Assembly (NCBI GenBank): GCA_031279875.1
Contig: JAITHS010000144.1
Coordinates: 1-5,561, forward strand
Direction: 5' to 3'
DNA length: 5,561 bases
DNA from: Tannerella sp.
GTDB taxonomy: Bacteria > Bacteroidota > Bacteroidia > Bacteroidales > Tannerellaceae
This document shows, piece by piece, positions 1-5,561 of the stretch (the first letter of the stretch is position 1; the number at the start of each line of letters is the position of its first letter). The position numbers and the translations under genes were made by a program. The notes below the pieces were generated by a model, which saw only the letters and a program-made list of their open reading frames with translations, ran no database searches and had not been told where the DNA came from.

Positions 1-16
1 AAACCGAAATAAAAAC

Positions 17-1273
17 TTAATCGACCGCGAGGACTAAACCTTTGAGATATTCGCCTTCGGGGTGGCAGATGTTGATGGGATGGTCGGCGGGCTGGGTCAT
101 TTGGTGAAGTATGCGGACGGTGCGTCCCGACTGTACTGCCGCAGTGAATACTGCCAGCCGGAAGTCCTGACGGCTTACAGCCTGCGAACAAGAAAAGGTG
201 AAAAGTATTCCTCCCGAACGTATTTTGTTGAATGCCAGAGCATTAAGTTTGCGGTATCCTTGCAGGGCGTTATGGAGAGCGTTTTGTCGCTTGGCAAAAG
301 CAGGTGGGTCGAGGATGATAATATCATATTGATTATCAATAGTTGTCATGTATTTGAAAGCATCTTCGGCGAAAGATTTGTGTCGAAGGTCGTCGGGGAA
401 GTTGAGATTGATGTTTTCGTCGGTCAGCGAGATGGCTTTGGCGGAACTGTCAACCGAATGAACCATGCTTGCGCCGCCTTGCAGGGCGTAAACCGAGAAG
501 CCGCCGGTGTAGCAAAACATGTTGAGGACAGAGCGGTTTTTGGCATACTGTCGGAGCAACATGCGGTTGTCGCGCTGGTCGATAAAGAAGCCCGTTTTTT
601 GTCCTTTGAGCCAGTCGATATGAAACGTCAAGCCGTTTTCTGTGGCTACATGCGCTTCTTTGCTGTCGGCGCCGCAGAGATATTCGTTTTCTTCGCGGAG
701 GTCGGCTTTAAACGGCAGTGTGCCTTCGGATTTGTAATAAATACGTTGAAGTTGTGAGCCGTAAACGTTTTTCAGCGCTTCCGAAATATCTTTTCGGGCA
801 TAGTGCATACCTGCCGAATGTGCTTGAATAACAGCTGTTTGGCCGTAGATGTCGATGATAAGACCGGAAAGCATGTCGCCTTCGCCGTGAATGAGGCGAT
901 AGATGTTATTACGATTTGCGAGTTCTGCATTAGCGTCGTTGCGAGGAGCGAGGCCATGACGGTCAACAAGCCCCAGTGTGCATCTAAGCCTGTATGCGTC
1001 GCGAATGCGTTTTTCCCAGAAAGCGATGTTGATTTCTTCCGGTTCAAACGACAGGATACGTACCGTGATGCTGCCGGGCTGATAATGTCCGACGCCGAGA
1101 AAACAACCGTCTGTGCTATATACTTCAACGATGTCGCCTTCTACAAGCGCGTTTCGGGATGCAAATTCTTGAACCGGCACGTCGGCTTTTATTGCTCCCG
1201 AAAACACCCACGGGTGAAATCGCAACAGCGAATCTTCTTTTTTCGGTTTGAGATATAATTTGCTGTAATTCAT
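17..1273 (-). CDS. rlmI: RlmI-like class I SAM-dependent 23S rRNA (cytosine-C5) methyltransferase
   Basis: This is a 418-residue cytosolic enzyme predicted to put a methyl group from S-adenosylmethionine on C5 of a cytosine in 23S rRNA (C1962 for E. coli RlmI, which is about 396 residues). Residues 4-75 resemble a PUA RNA-binding domain (HPWVFSGAI at 20-28, GDIVEVY at 46-52). A linking alpha/beta domain follows at about 85-200. The Rossmann methyltransferase domain carries GQKTGFFIDQRDNR (224-237), the SAM loop NMFCYTGGFSVYA (251-263), DPPAF (322-326), the FSCS motif with likely catalytic Cys362, and a C-terminal ADHPI/HPEGEYLKGL signature (396-413). The frame stays open 62 codons further upstream, but the ATG at 1273 gives the family N-terminus and overlaps the exonuclease stop as ATGA, implying translational coupling. 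It is the last gene of the cluster. The family is certain; the exact target base is inferred from RlmI. Confidence 0.93.
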   Translation of the reverse strand: MNYSKLYLKPKKEDSLLRFHPWVFSGAIKADVPVQEFASRNALVEGDIVEVYSTDGCFLGVGHYQPGSITVRILSFEPEEINIAFWEKRIRDAYRLRCTLGLVDRHGLAPRNDANAELANRNNIYRLIHGEGDMLSGLIIDIYGQTAVIQAHSAGMHYARKDISEALKNVYGSQLQRIYYKSEGTLPFKADLREENEYLCGADSKEAHVATENGLTFHIDWLKGQKTGFFIDQRDNRMLLRQYAKNRSVLNMFCYTGGFSVYALQGGASMVHSVDSSAKAISLTDENINLNFPDDLRHKSFAEDAFKYMTTIDNQYDIIILDPPAFAKRQNALHNALQGYRKLNALAFNKIRSGGILFTFSCSQAVSRQDFRLAVFTAAVQSGRTVRILHQMTQPADHPINICHPEGEYLKGLVLAVD

Positions 1274-1851
1274 CGTATTGATTCTAAATATTTGTAGATT
1301 TTGAGGCAAGACCACGCATCTAATGCGGCATACTGTTTTTGGGCTTCCGTCAGTTGACATGCTTCCCAGTTTGTCAGTCGGTCGCGTTTTGAGATTTTCT
1401 TGCCGAATAATATGGCGTAAATTTTGCGCAGGCTCAATTCTTCGATACCAAATCGGCACACATAGTTTTGCAGGTCGATAAAATTGCCCGGAGCGATGCG
1501 TTTGATACCGTTCAGCCCGTTGAAATCATCTCTCAATGATAGTCCGATTTTTTTGACGTTCTCGTTTATGATAAATTGTTCGAGCGTCGGGGATATTTTG
1601 AGAAACTTGTTGAGGCGTATCAGGAAGCAGGTATCAATTGTTGAGAGTTGCATCAGCGCCGTTTTGTAATGTGTCTGTTTGGAAAAACTGGGTCGTGTTT
1701 CGGTATCGAAGCCGATTTCGGGACACGACGACAGCACTTTGATAGCACGGTCGAGTTGTTTGTCGTTTTCTACCACAACAATACGCCCTTCAAACACCTC
1801 TCGCGGCATCAGGTCTATGTCTTCTTTGGTAATAGAGTTGGCAAATATCAT
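1270..1851 (-). CDS. stand-alone DEDDy 3'-5' exonuclease (RNase D/WRN exonuclease-like)
   Basis: This 193-residue protein consists almost entirely of one DnaQ-like 3'-5' exonuclease domain. Motif I is GFDTETRPSF with Asp49 and Glu51. Motif II is GLSLRDDFNGL, with Asp109 the likely metal ligand. Motif III is YAALDAW with Tyr174 and Asp178, which makes it the DEDDy subtype. These residues bind the two catalytic metal ions in RNase D and the WRN exonuclease. There is no HRDC or helicase domain, so it is about half the length of RNase D. Residues 137-163 (EELSLRKIYAILFGK, then LTNWE) match the RNase D-type region in front of motif III. The start at 1851 lies 3 nt after the DUF5063 stop, and a later Met (residue 15) would remove conserved N-terminal sequence. 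Its stop overlaps the methyltransferase start. Whether it trims RNA or DNA cannot be read from the sequence; the rRNA methyltransferase neighbour favours RNA. Confidence 0.93.
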   Translation of the reverse strand: MIFANSITKEDIDLMPREVFEGRIVVVENDKQLDRAIKVLSSCPEIGFDTETRPSFSKQTHYKTALMQLSTIDTCFLIRLNKFLKISPTLEQFIINENVKKIGLSLRDDFNGLNGIKRIAPGNFIDLQNYVCRFGIEELSLRKIYAILFGKKISKRDRLTNWEACQLTEAQKQYAALDAWSCLKIYKYLESIR

Positions 1852-1854
1852 TTT

Positions 1855-2364
1855 TCAATAATTGTTAATATACACATTATGAATGGCTTTCAGGGCGTTA
1901 AGCAGTTTCTGACCCCAATACAGACGAAAATCTTCGCGGCAGATATAAAGTGCCTGTGTCATGACGTTTTCGTTGCCTGTCCTGAAAAGTGCGATAAAAT
2001 TGCCGATGTCTTGATAAATATCTGTCAGAGATTCCGAAATGGATACTGCGATAGGGGTGTCGCTGTAACGTATGTCGGGATGAAACGTTTCGAGATACGT
2101 GTCGTCATTTCCGAACAGTTCTTCCAATCCGTAACGTATTGCGTTATAGGTCGTTTCCGTAATAAATTTTTCCGGTTCGCGGTCGTCTTCCGGCTCTTCT
2201 ACGGTCGGCAACAGGACGCCTTTAAGATATAGTAACGGCATTATTTTCACTGCTTTATCTACAAATGTCGGCAACGACGTCTTGCTCACACTTTCCATCA
2301 TAGCACAATATTCAAGTGCCACCTGCACAAATTCTATTGTGTTTTTATCGTATATTTCTTTCAT
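1855..2364 (-). CDS. DUF5063 domain-containing protein, function unknown
   Basis: This 169-residue soluble protein has no signal peptide or membrane segment and looks mainly alpha-helical and acidic. I recognise it as DUF5063, a family common in Bacteroidota; no biochemical role is known to me. Visible features are an N-terminal helix with VQVALEYCAMME (13-24), a helical stretch IMPLLYLKGVLLP (41-53), an acidic linker EEPEDDREPEKFITE (56-70), and a C-terminal helix with REDFRLYWGQKLLNALKAIHNVY (split here as 143-152 and 153-165). It has no obvious catalytic Cys/His cluster or nucleotide-binding loop, so an adaptor or binding role is as likely as an enzyme. It sits 13 nt after fabD and 3 nt before the exonuclease, so it is almost certainly co-translated with the latter. 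The ATG at 2364 is the only sensible start. No Shine-Dalgarno is visible; an AGGAGA at 2395-2400 is about 30 nt too far away. Confidence 0.85.
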   Translation of the reverse strand: MKEIYDKNTIEFVQVALEYCAMMESVSKTSLPTFVDKAVKIMPLLYLKGVLLPTVEEPEDDREPEKFITETTYNAIRYGLEELFGNDDTYLETFHPDIRYSDTPIAVSISESLTDIYQDIGNFIALFRTGNENVMTQALYICREDFRLYWGQKLLNALKAIHNVYINNY

Positions 2365-2377
2365 CCGATATTAATCA

Positions 2378-3277
2378 CTAATCGGTTGTAATTTTCTCCT
2401 GATAACTTTCGGCAGTAACGGAGTTATCGGTTTTGAGGATTAGACCTTGCAATACTTTACCCGGACCGAGTTCGACGAAATGGTCGGCGCCGTCGGAAAT
2501 CATGTTTCTGACTGTTTGCGTCCATTTGACCGGCGCTGTAAGTTGCGCTATCAGATTATCCTTAATAATTTTGGTGTCTGTCGAAGGCAATGCCGTAACA
2601 TTCTGATATATAGGACATATCGGGGTATTAAAAGACGTAGCGGCGATAGCGTCGGCGAGTTCGTTGCGTGCCGGTTCCATCAACGGCGAGTGGAAAGCGC
2701 CGCTCACTTTAAGTTTTAGCGCTCTTTTAGCGCCTGCTTCCGTCAGCATGGCACAAGCACGGTCGATGCCTGTTTCGGTGCCGGATATGGCTATCTGGCC
2801 GGGGCAGTTGTAGTTGGCACAAACGACAATATCATCGGTGATTTGTCGGCAAACGGTTTCTACAATCTCGTCGGCCAGCCCGATGATAGCCGCCATAGTA
2901 GAGGGTTGCATTTCGCAGGCCTTTTGCATGGCGTAAGCGCGCTGTGAGACGAGTTTCAGACCGTCTTCAAACGATAGCGCTCCCGATGCGGCGAGCGCCG
3001 AAAACTCGCCTAACGAGTGTCCTGCCATCATTGCGGGTGTAAACATCTTACCCCAAATCTTTGATAATATCACAGAATGCAGAAACACAGCCGGTTGCGT
3101 AACTTTTGTTTGCTTCAATTCGTCATCGGTACCGGCAAACATTATGTCGGTAATTCTAAATCCGAGAATGTCGTTTGCTTGCTCGAACATGTCTTTTGCA
3201 CGGTCGTTTTGTTCGTACATCTGCTTTCCCATGCCCATAAATTGCGACCCCTGACCGGGGTAAACATATACTTTCAT
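2378..3277 (-). CDS. fabD: malonyl-CoA:acyl carrier protein transacylase
   Basis: FabD moves the malonyl group from CoA to acyl carrier protein, supplying the extender unit for type II fatty acid synthesis in the cytosol. The protein has 299 residues, normal for the family. It begins with YPGQGSQFMGMG (6-17), whose Gln helps form the oxyanion hole. The nucleophile elbow GHSLGEF gives Ser88, Arg113 in SQRAYAMQ binds the malonyl carboxylate, and AFHSPLM supplies catalytic His196. QNVTA (225-229) and VELGPGKVLQGLI (268-280) are further family signatures. The ferredoxin-like subdomain spans about 125-195. The ATG at 3277 follows an A/T-rich leader and a strong promoter, and leaves the usual short N-terminus before the GQGSQ motif. 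It is the first gene of a four-gene cluster; no other fatty acid synthesis gene is adjacent apart from the acyl-CoA synthetase upstream. All key residues are intact. Confidence 0.97.
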   Translation of the reverse strand: MKVYVYPGQGSQFMGMGKQMYEQNDRAKDMFEQANDILGFRITDIMFAGTDDELKQTKVTQPAVFLHSVILSKIWGKMFTPAMMAGHSLGEFSALAASGALSFEDGLKLVSQRAYAMQKACEMQPSTMAAIIGLADEIVETVCRQITDDIVVCANYNCPGQIAISGTETGIDRACAMLTEAGAKRALKLKVSGAFHSPLMEPARNELADAIAATSFNTPICPIYQNVTALPSTDTKIIKDNLIAQLTAPVKWTQTVRNMISDGADHFVELGPGKVLQGLILKTDNSVTAESYQEKITTD

Positions 3278-3290
3278 ATTTTTTATTAAA

Positions 3291-3303
3291 TTTGCGCCGC
3301 AAA
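3291..3303. repeat. palindrome TTTGCG-C-CGCAAA at the fabD transcription start region
   Basis: Perfect 6-bp inverted repeat with a 1-nt centre. It includes the TTTG of the fabD -7 box and extends across the expected transcription start. It could be an operator, an initial-transcribed-sequence element or a small 5' hairpin. I have an impression that similar palindromic starts occur at other Bacteroidota promoters, so it may be a general feature rather than a specific regulator site. Confidence 0.5.
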
Positions 3304-3331
3304 GGTATGAATTTTTTTTTGTTTTTTCAAA
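3300..3331 (-). promoter_or_regulatory. Bacteroidota-type promoter for fabD and the downstream cluster
   Basis: Read on the minus strand, TTTG at 3331-3328 is followed by a 20-nt spacer and TACCTTTG at 3307-3300. This matches the Bacteroidota primary sigma (SigABfr type) consensus TTTG, 19-21 nt, TAnnTTTG, at every defined base. The spacer is almost pure A/T with long A runs, which would bend the DNA. Transcription should start near 3296, giving a leader of only about 19 nt before the fabD ATG at 3277 and no Shine-Dalgarno. With gaps of 13 nt or less downstream, this promoter probably drives all four genes to position 17. Confidence 0.85.
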
Positions 3332-3348
3332 AAAAATGTGTATCTTTA
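3318..3348 (+). promoter_or_regulatory. possible opposite-facing promoter, antisense to the acyl-CoA synthetase gene
   Basis: On the plus strand, TTTG at 3318-3321, a 19-nt spacer and TATCTTTA at 3341-3348 resemble the same promoter consensus with one mismatch (final A instead of G). It is interleaved with the fabD promoter, and no plus-strand gene follows, so any transcript would run antisense into the 3' end of the acyl-CoA synthetase gene. The A/T richness makes a chance match quite possible. Confidence 0.3.
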
Positions 3349-3361
3349 CATAATAGAGTGA

Positions 3362-5023
3362 TTATATTACTTCTATTCCCTTGTCTTTGAGCATATTTAA
3401 TCCTACATCTTTCAGTTTGAATTTCTGTATCTTTCCGCTGCCTGTCAGGGGATATTCCGTAACAAAAAGCACATAGCGCGGTATTTTGTGGCGTGCTATC
3501 TTGCCGCGGCAGTATTCGCGGACTTCTTCTTCGGTCAGCGTCGCGCCGTCGTGGAGGATGATGAACGCGCCTACTTCTTCGCCGTACTTTTCCGACGGTA
3601 TGCCGGCAACCTGCACGTCTTTGACTCCTTCAAGATGATACAGAAACTCCTCTATTTCACGCGGATAGATATTTTCACCGCCGCGTATTATCATGTCTTT
3701 GATTCGTCCCGTAACGAGATAGTTGCCGTTGGCGTCGCGTTTGCCGAGGTCGCCGGAATGCAGAAAACCGTCTTTGTCAATCACTTCTTCTGTCGCTTCT
3801 TGGTTTTTATAATAGCCTTTCATCACGTTGTAGCCGCGACAGCAGAGTTCGCCTTGCACATCATCGGGCAGATGCTCGCCTGTTTCGGGGTCAATCACAG
3901 CCACTTCGGTAAACTCAAACGGTCGTCCGACGGTTGTACATCGCACGTCGAAAGGGTCGTCAATGCGCGTGTGGGTCATGCCGGGCGACGATTCCGTCAG
4001 TCCGTAAACGCTTGTTATTTCGATGAACATCTTTTCGTTGACTTTCCGCATCAGTTCTATCGGACAAAGCGAGCCGGCCATGATGCCGGTACGCAGGCAT
4101 GTGAGGTCGAACATGTCGAACATCGGGTGGCTCAATTCGGCTATAAACATTGTCGGCACGCCGTAGAGGGCTGTGCAGCGCTCTTTGTGGATTGACGCAA
4201 GGACGACGAGCGGGTCGAAACGCTCCACCATTACTTGCGTACAGCCGTGCGTCAAGACGTTCATCGTTGCCAGCACTACGCCGAAGCAATGAAACAGCGG
4301 CACGCAGACGCACAGTTTGTCGTCGGCTGTAAAGTGCATGTGTTCGCCTGTCAGGAAGCCGTTGTTGGCAATGTTGTGATGGCTCAACATCACGCCTTTG
4401 GGGAAACCGGTCGTACCGGAGGTGTATTGCATGTTGACGGTGTCGTGGCATTTGACTTTCGTTTTCATGGTGTTAAAGCGCTCGTCAGCAACATTTTGTC
4501 CGAGCAGCAGCAGTTCGGCAGTGTTGTACATGCCGCGATATTTCTCCTGACCGATGAATACGACGTTCTTGACCTGCGGAAATTTCTCGTTAGCGAAATA
4601 ACCGCGTTGCGAGGTCTTCAACTCCGGCAACATGCTGTAAACCATATCCACATAAGAGCCGTCAAATACTCCTTCGGTAATACAAAGTGTGTGAATATCA
4701 GAGTCTTTCATCAGATATTCGAGTTCGGTTTGTTTGTAACTTGTGTTGACCGTTACGGCTACGGCGCCGATTTTTGCGGCTGCAAAGAGAAACGTCAGCC
4801 AGTCCGGTACGTTAGTAGCCCATATCCCGACGTGTGTGCCGTTAGTTACTCCTATGGAAATCAATCCTTTAGCCATATCGTCAACCCTCTCGTTGAACTG
4901 CTTCCACGTAAAACGCAGATTGCGGTCGGAATAAACGATATATTCTTTGTCGGGCGTCGTTTCCGCCCAGTATTCAAGCCAGTCTCCGAGCGTGCGGTCG
5001 GATAATTCTATTTGTTTAGTCAT
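3362..5023 (-). CDS. fatty acyl-CoA synthetase (AMP-forming, ANL superfamily, YngI/ACSF2-like)
   Basis: This 553-residue cytosolic ligase is predicted to activate a medium- or long-chain fatty acid with ATP to an acyl-adenylate and then to acyl-CoA. The ANL core motifs are complete: P-loop-like [11 protein letters not shown] (200-210), YGLTESSPG (340-348) with the adenylate-contacting Thr-Glu, [15 protein letters not shown] (391-405), HSGD (422-425) with ribose-binding Asp425, [16 protein letters not shown] (439-454) at the hinge to the C-terminal lid, and [10 protein letters not shown] (525-534) with catalytic Lys531. The overall pattern resembles B. subtilis YngI and mammalian ACSF2 rather than acetyl-CoA synthetase or a peptide synthetase module; no carrier domain follows. 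The frame extends 6 codons upstream to a TTG, but the ATG at 5023 in an A/T-rich context is the better start. It lies 74 nt after the membrane protein gene and 84 nt before fabD, which has its own promoter. The exact substrate cannot be told from sequence. Confidence 0.94.
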   Translation of the reverse strand: MTKQIELSDRTLGDWLEYWAETTPDKEYIVYSDRNLRFTWKQFNERVDDMAKGLISIGVTNGTHVGIWATNVPDWLTFLFAAAKIGAVAVTVNTSYKQTELEYLMKDSDIHTLCITEGVFDGSYVDMVYSMLPELKTSQRGYFANEKFPQVKNVVFIGQEKYRGMYNTAELLLLGQNVADERFNTMKTKVKCHDTVNMQYTSGTTGFPKGVMLSHHNIANNGFLTGEHMHFTADDKLCVCVPLFHCFGVVLATMNVLTHGCTQVMVERFDPLVVLASIHKERCTALYGVPTMFIAELSHPMFDMFDLTCLRTGIMAGSLCPIELMRKVNEKMFIEITSVYGLTESSPGMTHTRIDDPFDVRCTTVGRPFEFTEVAVIDPETGEHLPDDVQGELCCRGYNVMKGYYKNQEATEEVIDKDGFLHSGDLGKRDANGNYLVTGRIKDMIIRGGENIYPREIEEFLYHLEGVKDVQVAGIPSEKYGEEVGAFIILHDGATLTEEEVREYCRGKIARHKIPRYVLFVTEYPLTGSGKIQKFKLKDVGLNMLKDKGIEVI

Positions 5024-5031
5024 TGTTATAG

Positions 5032-5075
5032 TATATGTCAATCAAATGTCAATTAAATGCAAATCTTATATCAAC
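5032..5075 (-). repeat. four head-to-tail 11-bp imperfect repeats upstream of the acyl-CoA synthetase
   Basis: On the minus strand the units start at 5075, 5064, 5053 and 5042: GTTGATATAAG, ATTTGCATTTA, ATTGACATTTG and ATTGACATATA. The last two share ATTGACAT exactly; the first two match it at 6 of 8 positions each. The 11-bp period puts each copy on about the same DNA face. This could be an array of regulator sites or chance in A/T-rich DNA. Confidence 0.35.
5043..5075 (-). promoter_or_regulatory. weak candidate promoter for the acyl-CoA synthetase
   Basis: Read on the minus strand, GTTG at 5075-5072, a 21-nt spacer and GACATTTG at 5050-5043 match the Bacteroidota consensus with one mismatch in each box. 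It would start transcription near 5039 and leave a leader of about 16 nt before the ATG at 5023. A second partial -7 box, AAGATTTG at 5067-5060, has no well-spaced partner. A promoter is expected in this 74-nt gap, but the exact boxes are uncertain. Confidence 0.3.
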
Positions 5076-5097
5076 CGGCATAAACATAAAAAAGCGT

Positions 5098-5561
5098 TTA
5101 ATTTATAGATACTAACAGTTTTTTATATAATGCATCGTTCCTGTCGAGAACAAATTTTTCCTCTTTACCGGATTTCAAAACAATCTTTAATCCACTGCTA
5201 AATAGAGGAATAACCTTATAAGGCTGTATCCGTTCGATTTCCGACAATAAAAAAATCCGGTCTTTCGTTGAGAAATTTAATTTATGAGGATGAAATACGA
5301 ATCTGTCAGTCAGAAGATATCCTGCTCCTCCTTCCGACATTATGCCTTTTTGACAGTTCATCAATCCCTTGCTAATAATTTTGTCATTCATGTAAATGTC
5401 TTTGTCAAGCAGATTAGCGCGCATCTTTTTTTCAAGAGATCTCATACTTGTCGCAAATAAGATTGCAAAAAATAACGAACCGAATAAGTAAGATATTATG
5501 GTTTCGTCCGGTCTGATAAAGTAAGAAGCAATAAAAAACAAAATCATAGATAAAATTGCAC
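5098..5561 (-). CDS. membrane protein with C-terminal GRAM/PH-like domain, 5' end probably outside the window
   Basis: The visible part starts with hydrophobic residues, then RPDE, a second hydrophobic segment (about residues 17-35 counted from the ATG at 5547), a basic stretch, and a C-terminal domain at about 52-145. That domain carries KGIMSEGGAGYLLTDRFVF (68-86), FLLSEIERIQPYKV (99-112), GLKIVLKSGKEEKFVL (119-134) and ends in YKKLLVSIN. This beta-rich pattern is typical of GRAM/PH-like domains, which bind lipids or proteins at membranes. An ATG exists at 5547, but it would leave only about 11 hydrophobic residues for the first membrane helix, and the frame stays open to the window edge with more hydrophobic codons (Ala-Ile-Leu-Ser). 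The real start is therefore probably upstream. The topology suggests a hairpin of two helices with the domain in the cytosol. The gene is clearly more A/T-rich than the acyl-CoA synthetase gene that follows. The specific function is unknown. Confidence 0.7.
   Translation of the reverse strand, partial: AILSMILFFIASYFIRPDETIISYLFGSLFFAILFATSMRSLEKKMRANLLDKDIYMNDKIISKGLMNCQKGIMSEGGAGYLLTDRFVFHPHKLNFSTKDRIFLLSEIERIQPYKVIPLFSSGLKIVLKSGKEEKFVLDRNDALYKKLLVSIN

Noticed and set aside
1..16. Short T-rich stretch after the methyltransferase stop
   Set aside because: Only 16 nt remain before the window edge, with no stem visible, so neither a terminator nor another gene can be supported.
62..757. A 231-codon open frame on the plus strand
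   Set aside because: It lies wholly antisense to the methyltransferase, whose motifs are unmistakable; the translation is unlike any family I know and has no promoter. The same applies to plus-strand frames at 803-1258, 1648-2232, 3488-4195 and 4235-5005.
1274..1459. A 62-codon N-terminal extension of the methyltransferase
   Set aside because: It would overlap the exonuclease coding region by about 190 nt and has no family similarity; the ATG at 1273 gives the normal N-terminus and a typical ATGA junction.
2365..2385. Inverted repeat CCGAT...ATCGG spanning the fabD stop and the DUF5063 start
   Set aside because: Only 5 bp with an 11-nt loop and no run of T; the left arm is fabD coding sequence. 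Expected by chance at this length.
3329..3350. Possible terminator after the acyl-CoA synthetase: TGTA-AAGA-TACA then eight T on the minus strand
   Set aside because: The stem is only 4 bp and mostly A/T, too weak to call an intrinsic terminator; the T run is also part of the A/T tract of the fabD promoter.
3960..4451. A 163-codon minus-strand frame inside the acyl-CoA synthetase gene
   Set aside because: It is another frame of the intact synthetase gene; its Arg/His-rich translation is typical of a shadow frame.
5024..5041. TTG start six codons upstream of the acyl-CoA synthetase ATG
   Set aside because: The extra residues are not family-like, the region overlaps the candidate promoter and repeats, and an ATG follows at 5023.

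Overview
The window looks like a piece of a Bacteroidota chromosome, most likely Bacteroidales. Three things point there: a promoter of the Bacteroidota type (TTTG, 20-nt spacer, TACCTTTG), the lack of any clear Shine-Dalgarno sequence in front of the genes, with A/T-rich leaders at several of them, and the gene set itself (a DUF5063 protein beside a stand-alone DEDDy exonuclease and an RlmI-type methyltransferase). I cannot name a genus from the sequence.

All six genes lie on the minus strand, so they read from high to low coordinates. At the right edge is the end of a small membrane protein with a GRAM/PH-like domain, probably cut at its 5' end by the window boundary (5098-5561). After a 74-nt gap comes a fatty acyl-CoA synthetase of the AMP-forming ligase family (3362-5023). 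An 84-nt, very A/T-rich gap then carries a strong promoter for the next group. That group is a tight four-gene cluster: fabD malonyl-CoA:ACP transacylase (2378-3277), a DUF5063 protein (1855-2364), a DEDDy 3'-5' exonuclease (1270-1851) and an RlmI-like 23S rRNA m5C methyltransferase (17-1273). Gaps inside the cluster are 13 nt, 3 nt and a 4-nt ATGA overlap, so it is very probably one transcript.

Functionally, the acyl-CoA synthetase (fatty acid activation) and FabD (malonyl loading of ACP) both belong to lipid metabolism. The three downstream genes point to RNA processing or ribosome modification, with DUF5063 as the unknown member. There is no RNA gene, mobile element, CRISPR array or sign of recent gene transfer. 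The coding is mostly housekeeping. The best leads for something new are the DUF5063/exonuclease/methyltransferase module, the architecture of the fabD promoter, and the 11-bp phased repeats in front of the acyl-CoA synthetase.
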